Shown: one piece after another, positions 17,932-26,161 of the stretch
Layout of the letters: every line of letters begins with the position of its first letter
How positions within the stretch are numbered: position 1 is the stretch's first letter
Assembly: GCF_020171925.1 (NCBI RefSeq)
Contig: NZ_JAIVAR010000006.1
Coordinates: 1 to 64,000 of the forward strand
DNA length: 64,000 nt
DNA from: Rossellomorea aquimaris
GTDB taxonomy: Bacteria; Bacillota; Bacilli; Bacillales; Bacillaceae_B
Direction of reading: 5' to 3'
Program-made: the position numbers and the translations under genes
Notes under the pieces: generated by a model
Databases searched by the model: none
The model's input: the letters and a program-made list of their open reading frames with translations, nothing else
What the model was told of the DNA's origin: nothing

Positions 17932-18177
17932 TTAATCTTGATTCGCTTCCTGCAGCAGCTCGTAGATTTCGATCGCCGTGATGTCTATATTATCAAAAGG
18001 AAAAGTGCTTCCTTTTTCATTCATGACCTCAATCTCGAACGTATCTTGCTTTGGTAAGTATTTCACTTCACAAATTTTCTTCCCATTGTATTCAAAGAAA
18101 CGCTGTTGAGTTTCCCCTTGTTCCCCTTGTTCCTGTAATGTCTTTAACCGTTGTATAATTCCAAGAAGCTGAGACAT
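17932..18177 (-). CDS. ykuJ: Conserved YkuJ-family protein
   Basis: An 81-residue soluble protein of the YkuJ family (79 residues in B. subtilis). The start MSQLLGIIQRL, the central RFFEYNGKKICEVKY and the end FPFDNIDITAIEIYELLQ all match. The structure of B. subtilis YkuJ is known, but its function is not. It is preceded by a GGAGAGACTG ribosome site. The repeated QGEQGE between residues 16 and 22 comes from a TTCCCCTTG direct duplication in the DNA. Confidence 0.87.
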   Translation of the reverse strand: MSQLLGIIQRLKTLQEQGEQGETQQRFFEYNGKKICEVKYLPKQDTFEIEVMNEKGSTFPFDNIDITAIEIYELLQEANQD

Positions 18178-18481
18178 GTGCAGTCTCTCCTTTCCTGTTC
18201 TATTTCTTTTTGCATAGCTTTTGCATTGTAACAGATTCTATCCTGATAAATCTAATGTTTTGCCCTAATCCAATAAAAAATCATATATAATGGGGAATGT
18301 GTTAAAATCCCGGTATCGGAAAAAAAGGTCTCTCTAAGTTAAACATGTATTGAACAGATATTCAATACCTTTTATCATACCAATGCCTAGACGGGACAGC
18401 TTTTTTACTTCTAATGCGGAATGTTGGCAAACGGGGAAAGTGAATGAGCTTGAATACAACCAAAAAGGAGGGAATGAATCA

Positions 18482-18715
18482 TTGAAAGAAGTCACTTTAT
18501 ATACGCAGCCTGAATGTCCGCCATGCAAAGTGGTGAAACTCTTCCTGAATGAAAATAAAATTGATTATGTTGAGAAGGACATTAAAGAAGACGCTGCAGC
18601 AAGGGATCATCTAATCAAGCAATTGAATTCTTATTCGACCCCCACAGTTACAGTGGGTGAAACAATCATTACAGGCTTTGACCTTGATGCCCTTAAATCG
18701 GCACTTGAATTGTGA
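18482..18715 (+). CDS. Glutaredoxin-family thiol protein (CPPC)
   Basis: A 77-residue thioredoxin-fold protein with the redox motif C12-P-P-C15, the cis-proline segment STPTVTVG and a C-terminal GFDLDAL, as in glutaredoxins and NrdH-like redoxins. It likely reduces disulfides or mixed disulfides in the cytosol. The start is TTG at 18482, ten bases after AAGGAGG; the open frame extends upstream to 18350 but that part has no ribosome site and no similarity to the family. Its partner is not evident; no ribonucleotide reductase gene is near. Confidence 0.82.
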   Translation: MKEVTLYTQPECPPCKVVKLFLNENKIDYVEKDIKEDAAARDHLIKQLNSYSTPTVTVGETIITGFDLDALKSALEL

Positions 18716-18724
18716 ATCATTTTA

Positions 18725-18766
18725 AAAAGAAAGATACCTCCAACTAGTACAGGAGGTATCTTTCTT
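18725..18766. terminator. Strong bidirectional terminator
   Basis: AAAGAAAGATACCTCC and GGAGGTATCTTTCTTT pair over 16 bp with a ten-base loop, between converging genes. Confidence 0.92.
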
Positions 18767-19273
18767 TCATTCCTTTGGTTCCAACAGCGTTTGGGGCAAT
18801 TCCGACGTTATGGAAGAAACTTTCCACTCCCCTTTTACCTTGGATAGTACGACTGCATCCACTCCTCGTTCGGTTGATACTGGACCTTCCACTTCCCCCG
18901 AACGTACTTCCCATATGTACCATTTTCCATTGAGGTATTCTACTTCGGTAACAGAGTCGAATGTAAAAAACGGGATGTAATAAGGGGCAAAATCAGAACC
19001 GAAGCTTTGGTAGCCACCTTCCACTTCCACTACATTCTCTTTAATGAATGAACTTGCCAATTCGTCCGTGAAATAAGCCTGAAGTTGCTTCTTGATCCCT
19101 TCCATTGCTTGCGGTCGCTCACTAAGCGAAACCTGTGCATGGAATGCCTGCTTAACTAAGTTAAGTGCTTGATCATCATTAAACGTTGAAGCCTGGGTAC
19201 GGTTTACTTGTGCACAAGCAGCCGACACCATGCCAATGATGATGAATAAGAGCAGCATTCTCCTTCTTTCCAA
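18767..19273 (-). CDS. Secreted or lipid-anchored protein of unknown function
   Basis: A 168-residue protein with an N-terminal export signal: MERRRM, a hydrophobic stretch LLLFIIIGMVSAACAQ, then a polar mature part. The Cys at residue 20 could carry a lipid, but the residues before it (SAA) do not fit the lipobox well, so signal peptidase I cleavage is an alternative. The mature part resembles DUF3993-type or NTF2-like Bacillus proteins (YLNGKWYIWEVRSGEVEG, VLSKVKGEWKVSSI); this is a low-confidence resemblance. It is monocistronic. Confidence 0.65.
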   Translation of the reverse strand: MERRRMLLLFIIIGMVSAACAQVNRTQASTFNDDQALNLVKQAFHAQVSLSERPQAMEGIKKQLQAYFTDELASSFIKENVVEVEGGYQSFGSDFAPYYIPFFTFDSVTEVEYLNGKWYIWEVRSGEVEGPVSTERGVDAVVLSKVKGEWKVSSITSELPQTLLEPKE

Positions 19274-19440
19274 AATAATCCCCTCCTAGAAATTGTTGGT
19301 GAATCTATTGTAGCAATTGAAATTTGTCGATAGACCGATAACCTTTCGTAAAATCCCAACATTCCTTGACATGTTTTTCATTTATATGTAAATTTCCCGC
19401 TGATTATGACCGTTAAACACAACCCTCACTGGAATATACA

Positions 19441-19486
19441 ACCAAAAAAAAGCTTGCCCTCACTATTTAGGGGACAAGCTTTTCAT
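19441..19486 (-). terminator. Terminator after the small membrane protein gene
   Basis: On the minus strand AAAAGCTTGTCCC pairs with GGGCAAGCTTTT, followed by TTTTTGG. Confidence 0.88.
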
Positions 19487-19489
19487 GTG

Positions 19490-19729
19490 TTAATATGCAA
19501 ATTTAAAAGACAAATACAGAATCATGACCACTACGAATGCCGAAAATAAAAGTACAGCCAGGAAGACAGGATTACGAATGTAGGGATGTTGTTTTACCGC
19601 ATCCGGGATATCGGTATCGAATTCACCCTTCAGCCTCTTCTCCTGACCTGCCACCCTAAAGGTATAATAAATAGAATAACCGGCTATCGCTACGGCAATC
19701 AATGTGAGCAAAATGATGTATATACTCAT
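19490..19729 (-). CDS. Small two-helix membrane protein
   Basis: A 79-residue protein. Helix one is IYIILLTLIAVAIAGYSIYY and helix two is FLAVLLFSAFVVVMILYLSF; between them is a charged segment of about 35 residues with an IPDAVKQHPYIRNP motif. The ATG at 19729 follows GGAGGGGCTCGG; the 14 upstream codons read through the ribosome site. I do not recognise the family. It stands alone between its own terminator and ykuI. Confidence 0.7.
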   Translation of the reverse strand: MSIYIILLTLIAVAIAGYSIYYTFRVAGQEKRLKGEFDTDIPDAVKQHPYIRNPVFLAVLLFSAFVVVMILYLSFKFAY

Positions 19730-19887
19730 CCGAGCCCCTCCTTTATCTATACTTTCCCCTACCTGAAACACACTATTCAGGTAAAAGTCAGAGGCTCATC
19801 AGTTGCCATGGACTGGCCAAACGTTTACCGCATCATCACTGTTCAAAAAGGAACGGGATGCCAATCATTCTCCCCTATGAGCTCCCT

Positions 19888-21111
19888 TTAATAAAGCAGA
19901 CTATCTTCTTCAAAAAGGAATTCATAGGATAAATCCATAAACAGGTACAATCCGTTGCCAAGAGGATACGAATATGTCCGTATCGGTTCCCCCGAGTCAA
20001 TATCGCTATATATATCAGATAACAAACCTTTTTTATTTATTCTCATCCGGATGATGTTCTCAAGGAAATAAGGACGCCAGCTCCAATTCTTTCCTTTGAA
20101 TTGTTGATGGACCTTCCAGTCACCATCCTCCTTAAGAATATTGCTCGTCACCTGGAAACCATTTTCATCACACATGTACAATCGGAAACACTGGTCTGTA
20201 AAGGTCACGGCTAACTTATGAAGAAGTTGATCAAAGTCCTCTGCCGGCTTTTTCAACTGTGAGATCATCCCATTGATTTTCTTATGTAGCTCTTCGGCAA
20301 ATTGATATCCCGCTTCCAGATGCTTCTTCTCATATCTGATGAAGTCTTGACATTTCTCCCTTAATTTGTCTTTGAGGAGTTCACTTGGCAGGAAATCACT
20401 TGCAGGGGGTTTTAAATAATACCCTTGATAATATCTTCCGCCATTTAACCATGCAAATTGCAGCTGATAGTTGATCTCAATATTCTCAAACAGCAAGGAG
20501 GCACCGATCTTTCTGGCGAGCATGGAAAGACTGAATAATATATCTTTATAAATTTTATTCCCTGCATCATTACGCAATTGCGAGAGATCCACTTTTAATA
20601 TATCGGGAGAGAACTTCGATAATCTGTCAAGTTCTCCTATATTCCCACCTACGTTATCGATGGCGACCTTGATCCCATATGTTTTGTAATAAAGAAGGAC
20701 ATGGACCAGTTGCTCAAAATCGCCGTTAAAAGAATTCTCGGAAAGCTCCAATACAACCCTGCTCAACTGAAGTCCCTTTTCCTGGTATTCCTGTATCATT
20801 TGAAGGAAAGACTCACCATGGTCGACCATAAGAAGTCTTGCATTCCTATTGATGAAGATGAGCCCTTCCCCTTCACTTAAAACAAATCGATCAAGAGCCC
20901 TCCTCGTCACAATTTCATCCACTTCGATTTTGTATTCATCTGGAATATCATTTCCTGTAAAGAACGGCCCAAGACTCTCCACCGTTCCCTCTTCCAGAAT
21001 GATCCTGCCCAATACTTCATATCCGATTATTCTATGTTCATCCGCACTGAAAATCGGTTGAAAATAGGGAATGATCTTCTCACTATTCGATATGATATCT
21101 AACGGATCCAT
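19888..21111 (-). CDS. ykuI: Degenerate EAL-domain c-di-GMP-binding protein YkuI
   Basis: A 407-residue protein, the same length as B. subtilis YkuI: an EAL domain (about residues 10-250) and a C-terminal PAS-like domain. The catalytic motif EAL is EVL (GYEVLGRI) and DDFGTG is replaced by DNVGGN, so phosphodiesterase activity is doubtful; B. subtilis YkuI binds cyclic di-GMP without shown hydrolysis. The ATG at 21111 follows GGGGGAG; eleven upstream codons are left out. A cytosolic sensor role is inferred. Confidence 0.9.
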   Translation of the reverse strand: MDPLDIISNSEKIIPYFQPIFSADEHRIIGYEVLGRIILEEGTVESLGPFFTGNDIPDEYKIEVDEIVTRRALDRFVLSEGEGLIFINRNARLLMVDHGESFLQMIQEYQEKGLQLSRVVLELSENSFNGDFEQLVHVLLYYKTYGIKVAIDNVGGNIGELDRLSKFSPDILKVDLSQLRNDAGNKIYKDILFSLSMLARKIGASLLFENIEINYQLQFAWLNGGRYYQGYYLKPPASDFLPSELLKDKLREKCQDFIRYEKKHLEAGYQFAEELHKKINGMISQLKKPAEDFDQLLHKLAVTFTDQCFRLYMCDENGFQVTSNILKEDGDWKVHQQFKGKNWSWRPYFLENIIRMRINKKGLLSDIYSDIDSGEPIRTYSYPLGNGLYLFMDLSYEFLFEEDSLLY

Positions 21112-21242
21112 CGACACTCCCCCAAGATAAACAAGTTTTTGCATAATTATAACATAATTTTGATTGATTTAGTCAAAGTAGAAGAGTTGTGGATACGTCA
21201 GGGACATTCACTTCATATTTTCAAGAAGATCTGCTAACCACC

Positions 21243-21390
21243 TCTGTTGATTTCCGTAGAATGCTACGCTTTCCGTTTGCGATGGTGGACCATCTCGTCG
21301 CTTCGTCCTGCTGGGTCTCACCTAACTCGTTATTCCCGAAGGATTCGTCTTACAATACGATCGCCAGCGGGAACTGGCTACAATCACCAA
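21243..21390. repeat. Degenerate copy of a dispersed Bacillaceae repeat
   Basis: The stretch from TTGATTTCCGTAGAATGCTA through CGCTTTCCG, CGTCGCTTCGTCCTGCTGGG, GTCTCACCTAACTCG and TCCCGAAGGATTCGTC follows the order of an intergenic repeat common in Bacillus genomes (GCTTTCCGCGGG ... GGTCTCACCTG ... CCGCAGGAGTCG). The match is from memory and is imperfect, so this copy seems old. Small reading frames across it are not genes. Confidence 0.5.
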
Positions 21391-21406
21391 CATTTTTTAA
21401 CAAAAA

Positions 21407-21477
21407 AAGAATGCAAAACGCAAGGAGCGTGATCAGTCAGGGAGACTGATCATGCTCCTTTTAAGAGTCTGCATTCT
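21407..21477. terminator. Large nested hairpin near the fadH 3' end
   Basis: Inner stem: AAGGAGCGTGATCAGTC with GACTGATCATGCTCCTT (17 bp, one G-T). Outer stem: AGAATGCA with TGCATTCT. An A-run (21401-21407) precedes it, which gives a T-run on the minus strand, so it probably ends the fadH transcript, about 70 bases past its stop. Confidence 0.7.
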
Positions 21478-21543
21478 CGTTTATAGATTATCTGTAAAAC
21501 GGCCCTCGTCCCGATGCTAAAGGACAAGGAAGCTTTTACATGA

Positions 21544-22311
21544 TCAGAAAGGGAATGGATTCAGCCATTGTCCCCCATCCAAGGTGATACATTCTCCGTT
21601 CATGTATGCAGCTTGGTCTGAAGAAATGAAATAGGCAAGCCCTGCTATTTCTTCAGGTGTGCCTAGGCGTTTCAGTGGGACGCTTTCAATTGTCCTTTTG
21701 GCCGCTTCTTCAGAAATCCACAGTTTTTCCGCTCCACCCGTTCTTTCGATCGGACCTGGAGCAATGGCATTTGTACGGATTCCGTATTTATGTCCCCACT
21801 CAACCGCGAGCGTCCTGGTCAATGACAGGACCCCTGCTTTCGCTGCCGCAGAATGGGCGACACCAGCCCCTGCATTCCAGGCATAGGTTGCAACCATGTT
21901 GATGATCGAGCCTTTATGTTTCTCATTTATCCAATGGTTCCCTACGGCATGTGAACAGTGGAATGTCCCATTCAGCACAATGTCAATGACCGATTTCCAA
22001 CCGTTTGGTGAAAGCTTTTCAACCGGACAGATGAAATTACCTGCTGCATTATTGATTAAAACGTCAATGACCCCGAATTTTTCCACCGTGAATTTAACCA
22101 TGGCAATAGCGTGTTCAGGCTCTCTTACATCCATTTGAAACACTTCTAGCTTCCCTTCAAGAGGTGCAAACTCATCCTTCACTGCTTGAAGTCTTTCTTC
22201 ATCTCTTCCCGTGATGACAACATTCGCTCCTTTTTCCAGGAAATACTTAGCCATATATTTCCCCATTCCATTAGAACCACCGGTTATAATGACCGTTTGA
22301 TTGTCCCCCAT
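21544..22311 (-). CDS. fadH: 2,4-dienoyl-CoA reductase FadH (YkuF)
   Basis: A 255-residue short-chain dehydrogenase. TGGSNGMGKYMA binds NADPH. The usual YxxxK is replaced by HSAAAKAGVLSL, with no Tyr four residues before Lys; this loss is normal for 2,4-dienoyl-CoA reductases and supports the call over a generic dehydrogenase. It reduces dienoyl-CoA intermediates during beta-oxidation of unsaturated fatty acids. A FadR-type operator lies 18 bases before the start. B. subtilis fadH occupies the same position between ykuI and ykyB. Confidence 0.88.
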   Translation of the reverse strand: MGDNQTVIITGGSNGMGKYMAKYFLEKGANVVITGRDEERLQAVKDEFAPLEGKLEVFQMDVREPEHAIAMVKFTVEKFGVIDVLINNAAGNFICPVEKLSPNGWKSVIDIVLNGTFHCSHAVGNHWINEKHKGSIINMVATYAWNAGAGVAHSAAAKAGVLSLTRTLAVEWGHKYGIRTNAIAPGPIERTGGAEKLWISEEAAKRTIESVPLKRLGTPEEIAGLAYFISSDQAAYMNGECITLDGGQWLNPFPF

Positions 22312-22329
22312 CTTGAACTCCCCCTTAAA

Positions 22330-22349
22330 ATGAATGAATATTCACTCAT
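22330..22349. promoter_or_regulatory. FadR-type operator upstream of fadH
   Basis: ATGAATGAATATTCACTCAT is an inverted repeat with one mismatch that fits the Bacillus FadR (YsiA) consensus TGAATGA-TA-TCATTCA. FadR represses beta-oxidation genes, including fadHG, until long-chain acyl-CoA binds it. Confidence 0.75.
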
Positions 22350-22390
22350 TATCTTACCATAAAACGCTTTCATTCAGCCAGTCTCTTCAA

Positions 22391-22425
22391 TAAAAAAATC
22401 CGACACCTTTGACTTGTGCCGGATA
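22391..22425 (-). terminator. Terminator after the 71-residue protein gene
   Basis: On the minus strand ATCCGGCAC pairs with GTGTCGGAT, followed by TTTTTTTA. Confidence 0.87.
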
Positions 22426-22430
22426 ATTTA

Positions 22431-22646
22431 TTAGTGGTCCTGATTGTTTATGATCGTCTCGTGAAGTTGAGCCAAAGCCTTGATAATCGTCTGATTCCGT
22501 TTATATCCTTTTGCTTCAACCGAAACGTGGTCAAATGTAACGATGACATGGCCAACGGAGCGGGGCTTTTTAAAGCCATAAACATATACTTTAACCGTTC
22601 CTCCTTCGGTAGGGAGAAAAAGGATTTCCATTTGCTTATTCTTCAT
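22431..22646 (-). CDS. Small conserved-looking protein, function unknown
   Basis: A 71-residue soluble protein starting MKNKQMEILF at 22646, seven bases after AAAGGAGAGG. The 26 codons upstream read through that site and are excluded. It is mixed in charge with a likely beta-beta-alpha pattern (GGTVKVYVYGF, GHVIVTFDHVSVEA, then a helix IIKALAQLHETI). I recognise no family. It has its own ribosome site and terminator, so it is probably expressed alone. Confidence 0.65.
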   Translation of the reverse strand: MKNKQMEILFLPTEGGTVKVYVYGFKKPRSVGHVIVTFDHVSVEAKGYKRNQTIIKALAQLHETIINNQDH

Positions 22647-22764
22647 CTTTAATCCCTCTCCTTTATGGACTTCATCATTAAAAGATCGATGAAGTGCTGA
22701 TAGGATGCTCTCCCTCTCTAACATAAGTTATGGATGGCAGACTGTCAATCACTTTGATCTCGGG

Positions 22765-24909
22765 CTACATAAGGACATAGTGTTCCAATTCATCGGGATG
22801 CTTCGGTTTGCTGAAATAATACCCTTGCGCTTTCTGGCAGTTTGCCTCCTTGAGGAAGGAAACCTGTCCTTCTTTTTCCACGCCTTCCGCTATGACTTCA
22901 AGCCCAAGGCTGTGTGCTAAATGAATGATGGTGGTCGTAATCGCCGAATCCTTCTGATTGGACTCGATTTCCCGTACGAAGGACTGGTCGATTTTCAAGA
23001 TATCGATTGGAAACCTCTTTAAATAGTTCAATGATGAATAGCCTGTTCCGAAATCGTCAACAGAAATGTACACACCCAACTCCTTTAATTCCTTAAGGAC
23101 CCTGAGTGTTTGTTGGGTATCCTGCATGGCGCCTTCGGTTATTTCAATCTCCAAACACGTAGCCGGGATTCCGTACTTGTAAAGATACCCGCCTATTGTT
23201 TCGACCAATTGCTCTTGGAGAAATTGTTTCGGTGAAATATTGATCGCGATCCTCACATTTTTATAGCCCTTCATCCGCCAATTCTTCAATTGGATACATA
23301 CCTGTTCCAGCACCCATTCCCCGATTCCGTGGATCAGGCCCGTCTCTTCTGCAAGTGGGATGAACTGTCCTGGTGAAACAAATCCGAATTTGCGGTTATT
23401 CCACCTGATCAAGGCTTCGAAGCTATCGACATCACCCGTTGTCAGGTTCATCTGAGGTTGATAATGAATGAATAGTTCTTCTTTCTCTATGGCCTTTCGT
23501 AAATGTGATTCCATGATGATGTAATTCGGAAAGCTTGATTCCATATGTGTCTGATAAAATCGATAATGGGCCCTTCCCTTTTCTTTCACCTGAAAAAGTG
23601 CCTGGGCAGCCTTCTGGATAAGTGAGTTTGCGTCATATCCATCCGCCGGGTACATACTCACGCCGATGGAAGGACTGATATAAAATTCCTGCCCATCGAT
23701 TGTGAAGGACTGATGAAACAATGAAAGTACCTCACCCGCTTTTTTCTTTGTATCTTCAAGACTGCTATTTTTTAATAAATAAACAAATTCATCGCCGCCC
23801 TGCCTATATAAAAGACATTCTTCGTCTGTCAGCATGACCAACCTGTCTGTAATTTTTTTCAGGAAACGGTCTCCACCTTTTAACCCAAGCGTATCATTCA
23901 CAAATTTGAATCGATCCAAATCCAAATATAGAACGGAAAGTTCTTGGTCGGTATCCTCCATGGATTTAACGAATAATGGGAGATGCTCATCCAATGCTTT
24001 TCTGTTCCAAAGACCGGTCAGTTGGTCATGAAGCGCCATGTAATGGATCATTTCATTCTGCTTGTACGAAATCGTATTGTCCTTGACGATGATATAGCAG
24101 CCATCAAACGTTTCTTTTACTATGATGGGGACAGCTTTCACGCTTGTGACTTTTTCTTTCTGATCACTGGTTTTCATCAAGCACTGGTCCAATGTGACCG
24201 GACGTCCAGTCAAGGCATCATCAAGTGTCTTTTGAAGATCATCTTTTACTGAAGCATGAAATAGCTCAAAAATGGTTTTATCCACGAGTTGATCTTTTTG
24301 GTAACCTGTCAATTGACCGCTCGCAATATTCGATTCTTTGATTACCCCTTTAGCGTCCAGGATGAAGATGGCATCAAGATTATGTTCAATGATCGACCTA
24401 TACCGATTTTTGGCATTTGTTAACCTTTTCTTTTCTCTCATTACCGGGGTAACATCCCTGGTGATTGAAACGACATATTCGATGATACCGGAATCATTTT
24501 TGATCGGTGTCAGTATGGATTCATTTACAACCTGTTGTCCTCCTGGTAGACATACCTTGTCCCTGAATATGATCTTTTCTTCGTTTTCGACCAACTGAAT
24601 ATATTTCTCTTTTAAACGGGCTGCAAGTTCAACCGTAAGTACTTCTTCCAGTAACCGTCCCATATCTTCTTTCGTGATCTCTGTTGCTCTCCTGGCAGAT
24701 TCATTTATATATACATATCGAAAAGAAGGCCCTTCTTCCACTTTCATGATGAAGATCATGTCATTTATGTATTCTAATACGATTTCTTTCAAGACGGAGT
24801 CTAATTTATCAATATCGTTGCTTTTACCTAGTGCCTGCATGATTTTCATCCTCATCGTTTTAACTTGGTTGATACTATTTTCCTGAAACCATTGTACTAT
24901 TAAACGCAC
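22765..24909 (-). CDS. PAS-PAS-GGDEF-EAL cyclic di-GMP enzyme
   Basis: A 714-residue cytosolic protein without membrane segments. Two PAS domains (about residues 35-150 and 160-280) precede a GGDEF domain with an intact RQGGDEF motif and an EAL domain with EALIRW, DDFGTGYSSL and a final KPKHPDEL. Both the cyclase and phosphodiesterase motifs look complete, so it may make or break cyclic di-GMP in response to a signal seen by the PAS domains. The start is unclear: the GTG at 24909 has no good ribosome site, and ATGs lie 15-24 codons inside. No counterpart is at this place in B. subtilis. Confidence 0.85.
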   Translation of the reverse strand: MRLIVQWFQENSINQVKTMRMKIMQALGKSNDIDKLDSVLKEIVLEYINDMIFIMKVEEGPSFRYVYINESARRATEITKEDMGRLLEEVLTVELAARLKEKYIQLVENEEKIIFRDKVCLPGGQQVVNESILTPIKNDSGIIEYVVSITRDVTPVMREKKRLTNAKNRYRSIIEHNLDAIFILDAKGVIKESNIASGQLTGYQKDQLVDKTIFELFHASVKDDLQKTLDDALTGRPVTLDQCLMKTSDQKEKVTSVKAVPIIVKETFDGCYIIVKDNTISYKQNEMIHYMALHDQLTGLWNRKALDEHLPLFVKSMEDTDQELSVLYLDLDRFKFVNDTLGLKGGDRFLKKITDRLVMLTDEECLLYRQGGDEFVYLLKNSSLEDTKKKAGEVLSLFHQSFTIDGQEFYISPSIGVSMYPADGYDANSLIQKAAQALFQVKEKGRAHYRFYQTHMESSFPNYIIMESHLRKAIEKEELFIHYQPQMNLTTGDVDSFEALIRWNNRKFGFVSPGQFIPLAEETGLIHGIGEWVLEQVCIQLKNWRMKGYKNVRIAINISPKQFLQEQLVETIGGYLYKYGIPATCLEIEITEGAMQDTQQTLRVLKELKELGVYISVDDFGTGYSSLNYLKRFPIDILKIDQSFVREIESNQKDSAITTTIIHLAHSLGLEVIAEGVEKEGQVSFLKEANCQKAQGYYFSKPKHPDELEHYVLM

Positions 24910-25059
24910 ATTTTTCCCATAATCATGTGAGAAAATTCCAATATATGTGCATATGAACGAACCATCTTATTAAATTCCGGCGATTGTCTTTTAAGGGATA
25001 GACAGGCGCATAGTAGCCTTCATGACCATACAATAACATGAATAGAGAGGAGGTTATCC

Positions 25060-25371
25060 ATGTATCATCGCTCAATGATTCCATACTACAATTATCAATA
25101 TCCAGCCGTGAGAGGCTATGACCAACGCTTTTTCCCGTTTTTCGGTCTGCCATTTTTAGCAGGAGGCTTGGCAGGGTTAGCCATTAGCCCGCTATTGTTC
25201 AACAGACCTTGCTATGGCTATGGCTGCGGTTATCCGCCTTATCCACCGTACGGACCTTATGGAGGGGCACCATATGGGGGAGCACCTTATGGAGGTGCAC
25301 CTTACGGCAACCCCCAATATGCTCCCGCTCCATACAATGTAACGGAAAATATCAATGTGTATCCCCGATAA
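25060..25371 (+). CDS. Pro/Tyr/Gly-rich small protein
   Basis: A 103-residue protein. A hydrophobic patch (FGLPFLAGGLAGLAISPLLF, about residues 27-47) is followed by a Tyr/Pro/Gly tail with PYGGA repeated three times and a short NVTENINVYPR end. The ATG follows AGAGGAGG with good spacing. Composition is like that of spore coat or surface-associated proteins of bacilli; the true function is unknown. A strong terminator follows. Confidence 0.7.
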   Translation: MYHRSMIPYYNYQYPAVRGYDQRFFPFFGLPFLAGGLAGLAISPLLFNRPCYGYGCGYPPYPPYGPYGGAPYGGAPYGGAPYGNPQYAPAPYNVTENINVYPR

Positions 25372-25411
25372 GGGCTTATATAATGAACCTTCCCTGTTAT
25401 AGAATGAACGG

Positions 25412-25457
25412 GCATCAGAAAGAACTGAGCATGCACGATGGTTCAGTTCTTTTTTTG
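25412..25457 (+). terminator. Terminator after the PYG-rich protein gene
   Basis: AAGAACTGA and TTCAGTTCTT form the core stem followed by TTTTTG; an outer GCATCAG/CTGATGC pair can extend it. Confidence 0.83.
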
Positions 25458-25590
25458 TCCTGATGCTTCCACTCGAGTCACATTCCATGAAAAATGACAC
25501 TTTTCAAATAATAAATTATTTTCATAACCTTTCCAACGCTAGGAAAAGAAGGTATAATAGTGGGGAATAATACGGAAAGGAGCTAAAATT

Positions 25591-26058
25591 TTGAGAAATA
25601 CTAGTAATCATACCCCTTCTTCCACATCAGTAAATACCCTCTCTCAAGCTATTTTCACGGTGAATAGGCATGCGAAGACTGCAGGTAACCCAAAATACTT
25701 ATATGCTTTAAAGAAACAAGCATTGATGAAGATGATTCGTGAAGGAAAAGCCAAAAAGGTCGGTCTTCATTTTTCAAAGAATCCCAAATTCAGCCAACAA
25801 CAATCCGATGTTCTGATTGATTGCGGCGACTACACATTCCATATTCCCCCTACCAAGGAAGACTTCAAACAATTACCTCACTTGGGTACACTCGATCAAT
25901 CACTGAGAAACCCTCGAAGTAAGATGAGCCTTCAGCACGCCAAGGGAATATTAGAATCATATACCGAAATGAATGATTCACATGATAACCATAAGAAACA
26001 ACGAAACAACGGGTATCAAAAGCCTGTATTTAAAAAGCTGGGAGACAGCTTCTTTTAA
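25591..26058 (+). CDS. ykyB: YkyB-family protein
   Basis: A 155-residue soluble basic protein matching YkyB (154 residues in B. subtilis), whose function is unknown. The family-typical part is LSQAIFTVNRHAKTAGNPKY followed by LYALKKQALMKMI and GLHFSKNPKFSQQ. It starts at TTG, eight bases after AAAGGAG. It converges on cheV across a shared terminator; the ykyB-cheV-patA neighbourhood is the same in B. subtilis. Confidence 0.88.
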   Translation: MRNTSNHTPSSTSVNTLSQAIFTVNRHAKTAGNPKYLYALKKQALMKMIREGKAKKVGLHFSKNPKFSQQQSDVLIDCGDYTFHIPPTKEDFKQLPHLGTLDQSLRNPRSKMSLQHAKGILESYTEMNDSHDNHKKQRNNGYQKPVFKKLGDSFF

Positions 26059-26108
26059 TACCTTTAAAATTTAGCGCATTAACGCATATCCCCTTTAAAG
26101 GGTAGAAT

Positions 26109-26150
26109 AATGGCTGTATGATCTTTTCATCATACGGCCATTTTCCTTTT
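26109..26150. terminator. Bidirectional terminator between ykyB and cheV
   Basis: AATGGCTGTATGAT and ATCATACGGCCATT pair over 14 positions (one G-T), followed by TTCCTTTT on the plus strand. Confidence 0.85.
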
Positions 26151-26161
26151 CTGCTATGCCC

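Noticed and set aside
22356..22371. cre (CcpA) site upstream of fadH
   Set aside because: AAAACGCTTTCAT matches only half of the consensus; the TG of the other half is missing.
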